Below are positions 35,446-47,437 of a stretch of DNA of 64,000 nucleotides, in pieces. The position numbers were made by a program, and so were the translations under genes. Location of the stretch: NCBI RefSeq assembly GCF_009755355.1, contig NZ_WQLB01000003.1:124001-188000 (forward strand). The letters are read 5' to 3'. The first letter of the stretch is position 1; every line of letters starts with the position of its first letter. The stretch comes from Deinococcus arboris (GTDB taxonomy: Bacteria; Deinococcota; Deinococci; Deinococcales; Deinococcaceae). The notes below the pieces were generated by a model, which was given only the letters and a program-made list of their open reading frames with translations, was not told the DNA's origin and did not search any database.

Positions 35446-37131
35446 TCAGCCTCTGACCACTTCCAGAATCTTCTCGCCGTACTTGCGTAACCGCTCTGGT
35501 CCCATGCCGCGCACCGCCCGGAGGTCGGCCTCGGTGTAGGGAACGCGGCGGGCAATTTCGGCCAGGGTGGCGTTGCTGGCAATGATAAAGCGGCTGATCT
35601 CCTGGCGCTTGGCCTCGGCGTTGCGCCACTCGCGCAGGCGGGCGTAGACAGCGGCCTGCTCATCCGTGAGGTTCGCGGCCGGGTCTTCCTTGCCGCCGGG
35701 CAGGTCAGGAGGCAGGATGACCGGGGCCGGTTCCGGGGCGGGCGTGGGCTCGGCCACTTCCGGCTCGGCGGTGGCTTCAGGGGCCTCGGCGTCGGCGGCC
35801 AGCTGACCCTCCTCAGCGCTGCTATCCACTACGGTAGTCGGCGCTTCGGCGTCCAGGTTGGCCTCTGCCCCCAGGTGGGTCACATCGGGCAGGCCCGCCG
35901 GCTGCTCTGGGGCGTCGGGACCCGCACTGACCGGCGTGGGCAGCGGCGCGGGGGCGTGGGCCGGCGAGTCGCTGAACACGATTTCAGGCTCCCAGACTTC
36001 CTCGGCGGGCGCGGCGGGCGGAGTCCAGGGCTCCAGCGTCAGGTTGGGGGTCGGCGGCTGCTCCTCGGCCGCGCCTGGGGCTTCAAAGGTAAAGCGCTGG
36101 GGGGCGCTGCGGTCCCCCTCGTCCCCGCGGCGCTGGGGAGGCTCGGGGCGCTCAGAGCGGCTGGGCCGCTCGCCGCGCCGGCCATCACGCGGCCGGTCGA
36201 AGCGCTCGCGGCGCCCCCCCCGGAACTCGCGCCGGTCGGGCCGGTCCTGCGGGTCGCGCTCGGGGACGGGGCGCTCGGCTGGGGCCGGCGCCGCGCTGCG
36301 CTCGGGTTCGCGGGTGGCAACTTCACGGGTCTGGTCGCGGCCAGTGTCGCGCCCCAGCAGGGCCAGCGCCGTGCCCAGGTCTTCCAGGCCGGGCGTCAGC
36401 AGCACGCCGCCCGTCACGCTGCGCGCGGCTGCGCGCACGCCGCCCAGCGGGGCGCTGGTGTCAGCCACGGCGTCGGGGGCCAGCAGCAGGGCCGTGGGCC
36501 CGGCCGGCTGCGCGGCGCCGCCCAGGCGCTCGCCCAGGGCCGCCGCCGTGCGTGCCGCTCGGGCCAGACGTAGCGGCAGGGTCGCCACGTCGCGCAGCAC
36601 GTAGGCCACGCTCAGGTCACTGGGGGCGGCGCCGACCGCTTCGGGGGCCCGCCCGGCCCCGAAGAGCGCGGCCAGGGGCGCGTCGGCGTGGCCACTCAGG
36701 GTGGCGCTGTCGCTGTAGGTCACGGCGGCGGCCCCGCGCGCCAGCCAGTCGCTGCCGGGGGCCAGGGTGGCGTCCACAATCACCGGCACCCCTGCCCGGC
36801 GGGCGCGGTCCAGCTCATCGCGGCCCGGTTCAAGCAGCCACACGGCCTGCGCGCCGCGCCAGTCGGCGTCCAGAGGCGCGGCGGCCAGGCCAGCCCCCGC
36901 CAGGGCGTCACGGTTAACACGCAGGCGGGGGTCCACGCGCAGGGTGCCGCGCCCCAGCAGCGCGGTCAGTTGAAGGGCGAGGGCGCGCGGGCCCTCCAGC
37001 AAGAGCCCCCACTCGGCGCCTTCCAGGTCAGCCAGGGCGCCGGCCAGGCGGGCATGGGGGTCGCCCCGTTCGGCGTGCAGGCGCACAAGTCGGGCGTCGG
37101 GACGCTCGGAGGACAGGCGGTCTTGGGTCAT
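35446..37131 (-). CDS. HRDC protein fused to a lysine-less PLP-enzyme-like domain
   Basis: 561 residues in three parts. Residues ~20-260 follow the fold pattern of Cys/Met-metabolism PLP enzymes (cystathionine gamma-synthase type): VPVIVDATLAPG at 116-127 holds the pyridine-binding Asp120, SDSATLSGHAD at 140-150 matches the SATKYL-GHSD loop but with the Lys-Tyr pair missing, then SVAYVLRDVATLPLRL and GLEDLGTALALL match later strands. Residues ~260-480 are Arg/Pro/Glu-rich and disordered. The last ~75 residues are an HRDC domain (YARLREWRNAEAKRQEISRF, GMGPERLRKYGEKIL), which binds DNA in RecQ. A nucleic-acid role is likely; catalysis by the PLP part is unlikely. I recall, unchecked, a similar D. 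radiodurans protein (DR2444). The ATG at 37131 is preferred. Confidence 0.82.
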   Translation of the reverse strand: MTQDRLSSERPDARLVRLHAERGDPHARLAGALADLEGAEWGLLLEGPRALALQLTALLGRGTLRVDPRLRVNRDALAGAGLAAAPLDADWRGAQAVWLLEPGRDELDRARRAGVPVIVDATLAPGSDWLARGAAAVTYSDSATLSGHADAPLAALFGAGRAPEAVGAAPSDLSVAYVLRDVATLPLRLARAARTAAALGERLGGAAQPAGPTALLLAPDAVADTSAPLGGVRAAARSVTGGVLLTPGLEDLGTALALLGRDTGRDQTREVATREPERSAAPAPAERPVPERDPQDRPDRREFRGGRRERFDRPRDGRRGERPSRSERPEPPQRRGDEGDRSAPQRFTFEAPGAAEEQPPTPNLTLEPWTPPAAPAEEVWEPEIVFSDSPAHAPAPLPTPVSAGPDAPEQPAGLPDVTHLGAEANLDAEAPTTVVDSSAEEGQLAADAEAPEATAEPEVAEPTPAPEPAPVILPPDLPGGKEDPAANLTDEQAAVYARLREWRNAEAKRQEISRFIIASNATLAEIARRVPYTEADLRAVRGMGPERLRKYGEKILEVVRG

Positions 37132-37483
37132 GGCGCCTATTGTGCCGCACCGCTGGGCCAGGGTGCCGCCTGGACATTCTTTTGGATGCAGCCTTCCCTG
37201 GCCAGAGCTGCCGCTTCGTGGGCGCCTGTTAAGCCTGATGTCATCTGAGGCACGAACCTGATGACGCCACCAGCATGCGCCCCTGCCTGCCCCAGCCCTT
37301 GCCCACCGCGCCCCATTTCTGAGGACGGGCCCTCCCATCTTTAGGTCCAGGGGCCCAGCTGAGAACTTTCTCTTTGGGGCTTTCGCCACAGTCTGGACAC
37401 AATGCCTGGCGTTGGCCTCCCGCTGACCTCCGGGCCTTTCCTGGGCCTGGCCCGCAGCCTGCCGCTGCGGAAAGGAGAGCATC
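37132..37483. other. Divergent promoter region
   Basis: About 350 bases between the HRDC gene and the wall-hydrolase gene. No gene, repeat copy or terminator is evident; promoters for both neighbours should be here. Confidence 0.4.
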
Positions 37484-38437
37484 ATGCGTCACGTCTTCCT
37501 GAGCGCCACCAGCATTGTCCTTGTTGCGTCTGTCTCGCCCGTCTCCGCCGCCACCCTGACCTGGCAGAACCTGCGCCAGGGCGACAGCGGGCGCGACGTC
37601 ACCACCCTGCAGTACCTGCTGCGCGAGGCCGGGCAGACCGTGGACATAGACGGCCTCTTTGGGGCGGGCACAAATACCGCCGTGCGGAACTTTCAGGGCG
37701 CCAGTGGCTTGACCGTGGACGGCATCGTGGGCGGCAACACCTGGGAAGCCCTGATTAAAACCGTCCGTCAGGGGGACAACAACAACGCCGTGCGGGCCCT
37801 GCAAGACCAGCTCCGCAGCGGCTACGGCTACAGCAGCGTGACGGTGGACGGCGCCTTTGGCCCGGGGACCAACACCGCTGTGCGCGATTTTCAGAGCAAG
37901 CGCGGCCTGACCGTAGACGGCATCGTGGGCCTGAACACCTGGCAGGAACTGGTGACCGGCGCCAGCACGGCGCCCAGCACCACCACCTCAGGCCTGGCCA
38001 GCCAGATTCTGGGCAGCAGCCGCATCACACTGGGCACCTCCAGCAGCACCACGAACGGGAACCCCCGGCAAAATATGAGCGACGCCGCGGCGGGCCGACT
38101 GGTCACCCGTGGGTGCAACAGCAACGTGAACTGCGGCCTGACCGTGGCGCTCAAACGCTCCATGCTGGAAGGTGTGCTGAGCATTGCAGGCGCGGGCAAC
38201 ACCTTTTTTATCACGTCGGTGGCGGGGGGCAAGCACTCGACGAATTCGGACCACTACGCGGGGCTGGCCATGGACATCGGCATCTGGAACGGCACCAGCC
38301 TGGGCACCCCCAACAGCGCCCATACGGCGGCCCGCAACGCCTGCATTGCGGCGGGCAGCGACCCCAGTCAGACCTTCAACGCCTACAACGACTCCAGTGG
38401 CGGCCACAACAACCACGTTCACTGCGCCTGGAATTAA
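37484..38437 (+). CDS. Secreted peptidoglycan-binding M15-type peptidase
   Basis: 317-residue exported wall hydrolase. After a signal peptide come two PG-binding-1 repeats with the motif LRQGDSGRDVTTLQYLL and its copy VRQGDNNNAVRALQDQL, each ending TVDGIVG-NTW. The C-terminal domain has the D-Ala-D-Ala carboxypeptidase pattern: SDHYAGLAMDIG with a zinc His and Asp, and GHNNHVHC with the second His. It likely trims cross-bridges or terminal D-Ala. AAAGGAG lies upstream of the ATG. Cysteines near the active site may form a disulfide. Confidence 0.85.
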   Translation: MRHVFLSATSIVLVASVSPVSAATLTWQNLRQGDSGRDVTTLQYLLREAGQTVDIDGLFGAGTNTAVRNFQGASGLTVDGIVGGNTWEALIKTVRQGDNNNAVRALQDQLRSGYGYSSVTVDGAFGPGTNTAVRDFQSKRGLTVDGIVGLNTWQELVTGASTAPSTTTSGLASQILGSSRITLGTSSSTTNGNPRQNMSDAAAGRLVTRGCNSNVNCGLTVALKRSMLEGVLSIAGAGNTFFITSVAGGKHSTNSDHYAGLAMDIGIWNGTSLGTPNSAHTAARNACIAAGSDPSQTFNAYNDSSGGHNNHVHCAWN

Positions 38438-38633
38438 CGCCTGACCGCTCTGTGCGCCCTCTCCCGCTGTGGAGGGGCTTCTCAGAGCCGAGCAAGGCCC
38501 CTGAGCTCAGTTCTGGCAGCTCTAACCCTCAAGGTATGACCGGCTCTGTCTCAGCCCGCCAGCCTCAAACGCCCAGCCTCTTACAAACGCGCCCGCCCAG
38601 AGGCGCCATGCTGAAAGGCGAACGGAGGCACCT

Positions 38634-39842
<1,209 letters not shown>

Positions 39843-39844
39843 GA

Positions 39845-40000
39845 CGCACTCCGATTGAATCGAGCACCATGCTCGGTGAACTCCGAGAGGACTTGGAAAG
39901 GTGCGCCGCAGAGCGCGCAGGAACAGATGCGGATTTCGCGAGATGGAAGCGCAGACGGTGCCTGTCCAGCTGCGCTGCAATGAAGCGGAATCCGTAGAGG
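39845..40000 (+). repeat. Dispersed intergenic repeat, copy D
   Basis: Begins CTCCGATTGAATCG and ends GCGGAATCCGTAG. At the hairpin position it has CGAGCA (39861-39866)/TGCTCG (39870-39875), a 6-bp stem unlike that of copy B. It starts directly after the VWA stop codon. Confidence 0.65.
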
Positions 40001-40012
40001 GCGGGGAGCAAA

Positions 40013-40046
40013 AGGGCTGAAGGGTCTTCGCCTTCAGCCCTCTTTG
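40013..40046 (+). terminator. Rho-independent terminator after repeat D
   Basis: AGGGCTGAAGG (40013-40023) and CCTTCAGCCCT (40031-40041) form an 11-bp stem with a 7-base loop, followed by CTTTG. It should end the VWA transcript, which would include the repeat. Confidence 0.8.
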
Positions 40047-40097
40047 TCTGCCGCATCTGCGGCTCCGCTGGCCCTGGCCGCCCGGTAGGCTGAACCC

Positions 40098-40628
40098 ATG
40101 CGCCGCCTGCTTCTGCTACTCTGCCCGCTGTTCGGCGCCTGTGGTCTGGTCCCGCTGCCCGAGGTTGAGGCCCGGGACTTTTACTTTACGAACACCGTGC
40201 CGGATTTACAGCCGCACGAGGTCGCCTACATGGACACCAACCAGCTGGACTTTCTCTCGCTGCCAAGCGCCAAGTACCGGCACGTCACGGTGGACGCCGT
40301 GCTGACGCCCAGCGGCCCTGTCCCGGATGCCCGCGTACAAATTTTCGCCTCGCCCACGCGCCCAAGCTGCCCGGTGGTGCAGCCCCCAGAGGACAGCCCG
40401 AATGACCTGAGCGCCGCCCTGCGCTGCGACGGCCCCGCTGGTGGTCAGCTGCTGGCCGAGGTGGGCCTCCAGCGGGGCACCCAGACGCTCGTGCATCTGG
40501 AGGGCGCGGCGCTGGAGGAGGCCCTTCGCCGCCGACAGCTGTACATCGGGGTGCGCCTGCTCAGCCGCGAAAACACTTATGGGGCGGTGGTCTGGGTCCG
40601 CCAGATTCGCGTGCGTGCCCGGCTGTAA
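40098..40628 (+). CDS. Hypothetical lipoprotein
   Basis: 176 residues with a short lipoprotein signal ([16 protein letters not shown]). The mature part is beta-rich ([57 protein letters not shown]) and ends on a strand. It contains one likely disulfide pair. I do not recognise the family. The gene is a single unit between repeat copies D and E. Confidence 0.7.
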   Translation: MRRLLLLLCPLFGACGLVPLPEVEARDFYFTNTVPDLQPHEVAYMDTNQLDFLSLPSAKYRHVTVDAVLTPSGPVPDARVQIFASPTRPSCPVVQPPEDSPNDLSAALRCDGPAGGQLLAEVGLQRGTQTLVHLEGAALEEALRRRQLYIGVRLLSRENTYGAVVWVRQIRVRARL

Positions 40629-40629
40629 G

Positions 40630-40800
40630 AGGGACTCCGACCCCACCGTTCAGACAAACGGTGAGGTCCGAGCAGGCCTAGAAAGCTCAGCAGGCTCGAA
40701 GAGCTCCGAAGACGAGCGAGAAAAAATGGGGTCCGGGCGTGGCGTTTACCACTCGGTGCTGTCCCGATGTCTTGACGCGACAGCTGGAAGCCGTAGGGGC
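40630..40800 (+). repeat. Dispersed intergenic repeat, copy E
   Basis: Starts at GGGACTCCGA two bases after the lipoprotein stop and ends near GGAAGCCGTAG. The hairpin position holds CACCGTT (40644-40650)/AACGGTG (40657-40663), a third stem sequence. It contains the conserved GGGCGTGGCGTTTACCACTCG block. Confidence 0.65.
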
Positions 40801-40822
40801 CCAGCCAGACGGGCCGCCTCGT

Positions 40823-41275
40823 TTAGCCCATCCGCACGAACATCGGCGGCTTGACGCCCACCATGCGCGCCATGACCCAGACCTGGCCCTTGTGGTGGGC
40901 CTCGTGGGCAATAATGGCGTCCAGCAGCGCGGCCACGGGCATTTCACGGCCACCAAAGGCTGGAATGCGGCGCGACAGGTCCTCGTCGGTCATGGCGGTC
41001 ATGGCAGCGCTGGCGGCCGTCATGCTCTGACCCAGGCGCTCGCGGGCTTCGGTCAGGGTCTGGCTGGGCTCGGGCAGGTGGCCGGGGGCCTGGCCCTGAA
41101 TCATGTTCAGGAAGCGCGCGGCGCTGCCCGAGAGGTGGTCGGCCTGCCCAATGAAGCTGAGGCCACCGTCCCAGGCCGCAAAATTCCCCTGATCTTCGGG
41201 CAGCTGGCCATACAGGTCCAGCAGGGCGGCGCGGTGACTTTCAAAGTTGCGGGCGTAGATGGCGCTGCGGTTCAT
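40823..41275 (-). CDS. DinB family protein
   Basis: 150-residue four-helix bundle of the DinB/YfiT type. The metal-site histidines lie in QADHLSGS (helix 2) and HEAHHKGQVW (helix 4). DinB-like proteins act as metal-dependent thiol transferases or nucleases, and Deinococcus carries many; the function of this one is unknown. The ATG at 41275 is used; an upstream extension to 41323 lacks family residues. It stands convergent with the lipoprotein gene. Confidence 0.85.
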   Translation of the reverse strand: MNRSAIYARNFESHRAALLDLYGQLPEDQGNFAAWDGGLSFIGQADHLSGSAARFLNMIQGQAPGHLPEPSQTLTEARERLGQSMTAASAAMTAMTDEDLSRRIPAFGGREMPVAALLDAIIAHEAHHKGQVWVMARMVGVKPPMFVRMG

Positions 41276-41337
41276 GGGGCGCAGCATAGAGCGGCGCCGG
41301 CCCTCGGGGACGCCAGGCCCCACGCCGCAGAGGCGCC

Positions 41338-41745
41338 TTACAAAGGTCGATTTTTTAAGGCGTCACGGATTTCGGCCAGCAGTTTTTCCTCATTGCTGGG
41401 TTCGGCCACGGCAGGCTTTTCCTCGCGCTTGAAGCGTTCGGTGATTTTATTCATGGGCGTCACCACAAACAGGTAAATCACCAGCGCCGTCAGAAAGAAA
41501 TTAATGAGGGCCGTAATAAATGCCCCGTAGTCCATCGTGATGGCGGTGATCCCCCGTGTGGGGTCTGCGGCGCGCAACACGAGTTCGCCCGCCACCGAGC
41601 CGCCCGTGACCAGCTTGACCAGCGGGTCAAGGAACCCCTTGGTAAAGGCCGTGACTACGCCACCAAAGGCCGCCCCGATGACCACACCGACCGCCAGGTC
41701 CACGACGTTGCCGCGCAACAGGAATTTCTGAAAGCCACTGACCAT
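41338..41745 (-). CDS. mscL: Large-conductance mechanosensitive channel
   Basis: 135-residue homopentameric stretch-activated channel that relieves osmotic downshock. It has the N-terminal amphipathic helix FQKFLLRGNVVDLAVGVVIG, the conserved pore helix with FGGVVTAF, and TM2 with INFFLTALVIYLFVV. The cytoplasmic helix EEKLLAEIRDAL is intact. The ATG at 41745 is preceded by CTGCGGC and no strong Shine-Dalgarno. Confidence 0.96.
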   Translation of the reverse strand: MVSGFQKFLLRGNVVDLAVGVVIGAAFGGVVTAFTKGFLDPLVKLVTGGSVAGELVLRAADPTRGITAITMDYGAFITALINFFLTALVIYLFVVTPMNKITERFKREEKPAVAEPSNEEKLLAEIRDALKNRPL

Positions 41746-41796
41746 GCCGCAGTGTTTCTCTCAAGCTCAGCCGCACGGCAAAATCTGTCTAGACTG

Positions 41797-43269
<1,473 letters not shown>

Positions 43270-43699
43270 AACACATCACCCCACCTTCGCCTGTTCTGGC
43301 AAGTTCGCGGTGCGACTGTCCTTCGCGGTCCCGCACCAAGCACAGCAGCTTAACAGGGGCTGAGCAGGGCCGATGTGAGTCAGAACGGGATTGCGGGACA
43401 GAGGGAGCGTGAAGAAGAGGTGTCTGCGGCGTGAGCCCACCGGAGGAGCACTGATCTGCCAACTTCTATTTCCCTCGGCGCACTTGTCTCCTGTTGGCGT
43501 TGCCCCGATTGAATCGCGTTCGTTGGCGACTTTACCGGAGACTATAAGGGCAGCACCCACAGGGGAGGCGCAGCACCCAACAAATTGGGCGTCTCTCATT
43601 TCTCCAGCTCTTGCAGGTCAACTCAGCCACACACCCAGAGCGAAGAGGCCGGGAACGCCCCAACAGGCTGTCCCGACCTCCAGACGCTGACGCGCAGAC
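43270..43699. other. Non-coding stretch with a possible repeat fragment
   Basis: Between the DUF512 gene and ribH no gene is supported. A CCCCGATTGAATCGCGTTC stretch near 43505 resembles the CTCCGATT end of the repeat family but lacks the rest of it. Copy F follows from 43700. Confidence 0.45.
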
Positions 43700-43828
43700 G
43701 TCATCTATTTCGTTGACCACTCGGCACAGCACCGAGTTGCACCCTCCACGCCCGTCAGCCCGCTGCCGACTCGACTCGCTTTGCCGCGAAGCTCTTCAAG
43801 GCTGCTTAGCTTTGCAAGTCTGCTCGGC
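43700..43828 (-). repeat. Dispersed intergenic repeat, copy F (partial)
   Basis: Matches copy B in plus-strand orientation over GCACCCTCCACGCC, GCGAAGCTCTTCAAGGCTGC and AGTCTGCTCGG. The hairpin and CTCCGATT end are absent. It ends at the ribH stop codon. Confidence 0.55.
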
Positions 43829-44293
43829 CTACCCTATGTGCCGCAGTAAATTGACGGTTTCAATCATGGCCAGCACCGCCTCAGCGCCCTTATTCCCGGC
43901 CTTGATCCCGGCGCGGTTCAGGGCCTGCTCAACGGTATCGGTGGTCAGCACGCCAAAGGCGATGGGCACGCCTGTGTCCAGACTGGTATTGAGGATGCCG
44001 CTGGCCGCGCCGCCCGCCACGAAGTCGTAGTGGTCGGTGTCTCCCTTAATGACCGCGCCCAGGCACACCACCGCGTCGTATTTGCCGGACTGGGCCAGCT
44101 TGCGGGCAATCAGCGGCACTTCATAACTGCCGGGCGCGAGGTAATGATCCAGATGGTCACTCTGACCGCCGTGCTGCACGAAGGCCAGTTCGGCGCCTTC
44201 GACCAGACGGTCCACGATCAGGTGATTCCAACGGGTGCTGACGACAGCAAACTTCAGGTCAGTGGCCAGCAGGGTGGCTTCGATTCGGTTCAT
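43829..44293 (-). CDS. ribH: 6,7-dimethyl-8-ribityllumazine synthase
   Basis: 154 residues. It condenses the ribityl-aminouracil with dihydroxybutanone phosphate to lumazine, and probably forms icosahedral shells. Motifs: VVSTRWNHLIVDRLVEGA, GSYEVPLIARKLA, the catalytic block VVCLGAVIKGDTDHYDFV, and PIAFGVLTTDT. The start is the ATG at 44293 with AAGGAG upstream. It is last in the riboflavin operon, 85 bases after ribBA. Confidence 0.96.
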   Translation of the reverse strand: MNRIEATLLATDLKFAVVSTRWNHLIVDRLVEGAELAFVQHGGQSDHLDHYLAPGSYEVPLIARKLAQSGKYDAVVCLGAVIKGDTDHYDFVAGGAASGILNTSLDTGVPIAFGVLTTDTVEQALNRAGIKAGNKGAEAVLAMIETVNLLRHIG

Positions 44294-44378
44294 AGGGCTC
44301 CTTCGGAGCAGGAGTGGAGAAGAGGTTGTGGGAAGTGGGTCAGGCACAGACAGGGCACAAGTTCTCTGCCACCGGCTG

Positions 44379-45602
44379 TCAGCTTTCTGCCACCGGCCAT
44401 TCGCTCTCGGTAGCCAGGTGGCCCAGCTTGGCCCGCTTGGTGCCCAGGTACGCGGCGTTATGGACGCTCTGGCCCACATGCAGGGGCACACGCTCGGCGA
44501 CCTCCAGGCCAAAGCCGCCCAGGGCATGCAGTTTGCGGGGGTTGTTGGTCAGCACGCGCAGGCGGCGGGCGCCCAGCAGATGCAGCATCTGGGCCCCGAT
44601 GCCAAAGTCGCGGGCGTCGGCGGGAAAGCCCAGGCGCAGGTTGGCCTCGACCGTATCGGCGCCGCCGTCTTGCAGCGCGTAGGCCCGAATCTTGTTCAGC
44701 AGGCCAATGCCCCGGCCTTCCTGACGCAGGTACACCAGCACGCCCCGGCCTTCGGCGGCAATGGCGCGCAGCGCGGCGTCGCGCTGGGGGCCACAGTCGC
44801 AGCGCAGGGAATGGAAACCGTCACCCGTCAGGCACTCGCTGTGGACCCGCACCAGCAGCGGGGCCTCGGTCACTTCACCCATCACCAGCGCCACATGCTC
44901 GGCGCCGCTCAGGCTGTCTTCAAAGCCCACCAGCCGGAACTCGCCGTACTCGGTGGGCAGCCGCGCCTCGGCCACCAGCCGCATGGAGGGGTCGTGGGCC
45001 AGGCGGTAGGCGATCAGGGCCTCAATGCTGCCCACCTTCAGGCCGTGCTTCTCGCCGTATGCCAGCAGGTCGGGCAGGCGGCTCATCTCGCCGTCGTCGC
45101 CCATGATCTCGCAGATGACGCCCAGCGGAGCAAAACCGGCCAGCCGCGCCAGGTCACACGCCGCCTCGGTGTGCCCGGCGCGGCGCAGCACTCCACCAGG
45201 GCGGGCAACCAGGGGAAAGATGTGGCCAGGACGCCGGAAATCGGCCGGCTGAGCCGCCCCGTCCAGCAGGGCGGCAATCGTGGCCGCGCGGTCGTAGGCA
45301 CTGATGCCGGTGGAATTGCTGACATGGTCCACGCTGACCGTAAAAGCCGTGCCGTTGGGATCAGAGCTCTGCCCTGCCCCCACCATCGGGGTCAGGTCCA
45401 GCGCCTGCGCGCGCTCCGGGGGCAGGGTCACGCAGATCAGGCCCCGGCCCTCGCGCGCCATGAAGTTGATCCAGTGCGGGGTGGCGGTGGCGGCGGGCAT
45501 CAGCAGGTCGCCCTCGTTTTCGCGGCCCTCGTCGTCTACCAAAATCACGGGGCGCCCAGCGCGCAGGTCGGCCAGCAGGTCGGGAATGGAGGCGAGGGTC
45601 AT
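44379..45602 (-). CDS. ribBA: Bifunctional DHBP synthase/GTP cyclohydrolase II
   Basis: 407 residues. The N-terminal RibB half (~1-200) makes 3,4-dihydroxy-2-butanone 4-phosphate and has [11 protein letters not shown] and [13 protein letters not shown]. The C-terminal RibA half (~205-400) opens GTP and carries the zinc motif [15 protein letters not shown] plus [19 protein letters not shown]. It overlaps ribE by 4 bases (ATGA), so translation is coupled. Confidence 0.97.
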   Translation of the reverse strand: MTLASIPDLLADLRAGRPVILVDDEGRENEGDLLMPAATATPHWINFMAREGRGLICVTLPPERAQALDLTPMVGAGQSSDPNGTAFTVSVDHVSNSTGISAYDRAATIAALLDGAAQPADFRRPGHIFPLVARPGGVLRRAGHTEAACDLARLAGFAPLGVICEIMGDDGEMSRLPDLLAYGEKHGLKVGSIEALIAYRLAHDPSMRLVAEARLPTEYGEFRLVGFEDSLSGAEHVALVMGEVTEAPLLVRVHSECLTGDGFHSLRCDCGPQRDAALRAIAAEGRGVLVYLRQEGRGIGLLNKIRAYALQDGGADTVEANLRLGFPADARDFGIGAQMLHLLGARRLRVLTNNPRKLHALGGFGLEVAERVPLHVGQSVHNAAYLGTKRAKLGHLATESEWPVAES

Positions 45603-46240
45603 ACCGTGGCCTCCGGCGCCCAGCCGCGCATCAGCAACAGCCGCTCGACATACTTGGCCAACTGGTCGGCTTCCAGATTGACCGGCGTGCCGGGCACCCA
45701 GGTGTGCAGGGTCGTGACCTCCAGCGTGTGCGGCACCAGCCAGAGGGTGAACTCGTCGGGCGCCAGGTCCGCGCGGCTGCCGGCCGGCCCACCCACGTCC
45801 ACCACCGTCAGGCTCACGCCGTCGGCCGTCACGCTGCCCTTAGGGACCAGATAGCGGGCCAGCCCTGCCGAGGCGCGCAGGGTCATGGTGTAGGCGCCGG
45901 GTTGGGCGTCTACCCGCAAAACCTCGGCGACGCCGTCCACATGCCCACTGACGATGTGGCCGCCAAATCGGGCCTGCGCGGTCATGGCGCGCTCCAGATT
46001 GACCGCTGCGCCGCTGTGCCAGTGCGGCGCCGTCTTGGCCAGCGTCTCGTGGCTGAGATCCACAGTAAAGCCTGTCTCGTCCCACCCCGTCACGGTCAGG
46101 CAAGTGCCGCTGACGGCGATGCTCTCGCCCAGGTGCAGGTCGGGCCACAGTTGGGCAGGCTGAATGGTCACGGTGAGGTGGCCATTCTTCTCTTCGGTGT
46201 GGGCCACGCGCCCCACCTGTTCAATGATGCCGGTAAACAT
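45599..46240 (-). CDS. ribE: Riboflavin synthase, alpha subunit
   Basis: 213 residues with two copies of the lumazine-binding barrel. Each has the repeat start [12 protein letters not shown] or [16 protein letters not shown]. The enzyme dismutates two lumazines to riboflavin plus the pyrimidine precursor. GGAGGT stands 6 bases before the ATG. It is the second gene of the operon and overlaps ribBA. Confidence 0.96.
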   Translation of the reverse strand: MFTGIIEQVGRVAHTEEKNGHLTVTIQPAQLWPDLHLGESIAVSGTCLTVTGWDETGFTVDLSHETLAKTAPHWHSGAAVNLERAMTAQARFGGHIVSGHVDGVAEVLRVDAQPGAYTMTLRASAGLARYLVPKGSVTADGVSLTVVDVGGPAGSRADLAPDEFTLWLVPHTLEVTTLHTWVPGTPVNLEADQLAKYVERLLLMRGWAPEATV

Positions 46241-46294
46241 GGTTGACCTCCGGTGCCGGCCAAAGCGACCTTTCCCGCCCTGACCGGCGCAGAA

Positions 46295-47398
46295 TCAGAG
46301 ACGGGGAATGTCGTTCAGGAAGCCAGTGATCAGCACATCCGGGCCGAGTTGTTCGGTGGTCACGTCGCGCAGGGACTGAGCCAAGTGCATAGACCGGACC
46401 GGGTCACCCAGAGGAGACAGGCCCGCGCCCAGCAGCTTCGGCGCGATGAAGACCCGGACCTCATCCACCAGCCCAGCCGATAGGAAAGCCGACAGGAGGG
46501 TCGGTCCGCCTTCCAGCAGCAGGCTGGAAAGACCGAGGGTACCCAGAGCGGTCAAGGCTTCTTCCAGATGCTCGGCCCGCAGCACGGTCACGCCCGCCGC
46601 CTTATGGGCGCTGGTGTCGGCCTCTGGGCCAGTCACCAGCACCGCGCCCGCTCGCCAGAGCCGCGCGTCCGGAGCGGACCGAGCGCGGCGGTCAAACACG
46701 ACGGGGCGGGGGTCACGGCCGCCAGGCACGCCGCGCGTGGTCAGGGCCGGATTATCGGCCCCGACCGTGCCGCGGCCCACTGCAATCGCGTCCAGCTCGT
46801 TGCGCCAGGTCATCGTGCGCTCACGGGCCGCCGGGCTGCTCACCAGGCCGCCGCCTTCGTTCAGCGCGGCGACTTTGCCGTCCAGGGTCATGGCGTACTT
46901 GGCGACCACCCAGGGCCGGCCGCGCGTCACCAACGACCGGAAACCCGCTTGCTGGCGCAGGGCTTCGGCTTTCCCGGGCCCTACCACGACCTCTATCCCA
47001 GCCGCGCGCAGGCGGGCCACGCCCTGCCCGGCCACCAGCGGATTCGGGTCCAGGGCCGCCACCACCACGCGCCCCACGCCCGCTGCCGTCAGGGTGTCCG
47101 CACACGGTGGAGTGCGGCCAAAATGGGCACACGGTTCTAGGGTGATGTATGCGGTGGCTCCGCGTGCCCGGTCGCCGGCCTCCCGCAGAGCAAAGACCTC
47201 GGCGTGAGGCTCACCGGCTGCCGGATGAAAGCCGGCGCCGACCACCATGTCGCCCTGCACCAAGACGCAGCCCACCGGCGGATTGGGGGCGGTGCGGCCT
47301 AAGCCCCTGGCCGCTTGGGCGAGTGCCAGCGCCATAAACCGCTCGTCAGGCGGCAACGACGTCTCCGGCCCAGGGGGCGGAGCAGTTCTCTTAACCAT
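46295..47398 (-). CDS. ribD: Bifunctional pyrimidine deaminase/reductase
   Basis: About 367 residues. The deaminase half has the zinc triad HAEVFALREAGDRARGA and EPCAHFGRTPPCADTL. The reductase half has YAMTLDGKVAALN, SSLLLEGGPTLLSAFL and ends with LGPDVLITGFL. It performs steps 2 and 3 after GTP cyclohydrolase II. I use the ATG at 47398; in-frame alternatives are the TTG at 47476, inside the riboswitch, and the ATG at 47335. The Shine-Dalgarno-like AAGGAGG at the riboswitch end is nearly 40 bases from the ATG, so the exact start is uncertain. Confidence 0.94.
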   Translation of the reverse strand: MVKRTAPPPGPETSLPPDERFMALALAQAARGLGRTAPNPPVGCVLVQGDMVVGAGFHPAAGEPHAEVFALREAGDRARGATAYITLEPCAHFGRTPPCADTLTAAGVGRVVVAALDPNPLVAGQGVARLRAAGIEVVVGPGKAEALRQQAGFRSLVTRGRPWVVAKYAMTLDGKVAALNEGGGLVSSPAARERTMTWRNELDAIAVGRGTVGADNPALTTRGVPGGRDPRPVVFDRRARSAPDARLWRAGAVLVTGPEADTSAHKAAGVTVLRAEHLEEALTALGTLGLSSLLLEGGPTLLSAFLSAGLVDEVRVFIAPKLLGAGLSPLGDPVRSMHLAQSLRDVTTEQLGPDVLITGFLNDIPRL

Positions 47399-47437
47399 AG
47401 GGTGTCGCTGCCCGCCGGGGTCGGTGGGATCAGCGGT

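Noticed and set aside
44235..45854. Plus-strand frame of 539 codons over ribBA
   Set aside because: Antisense to an unmistakable riboflavin enzyme.
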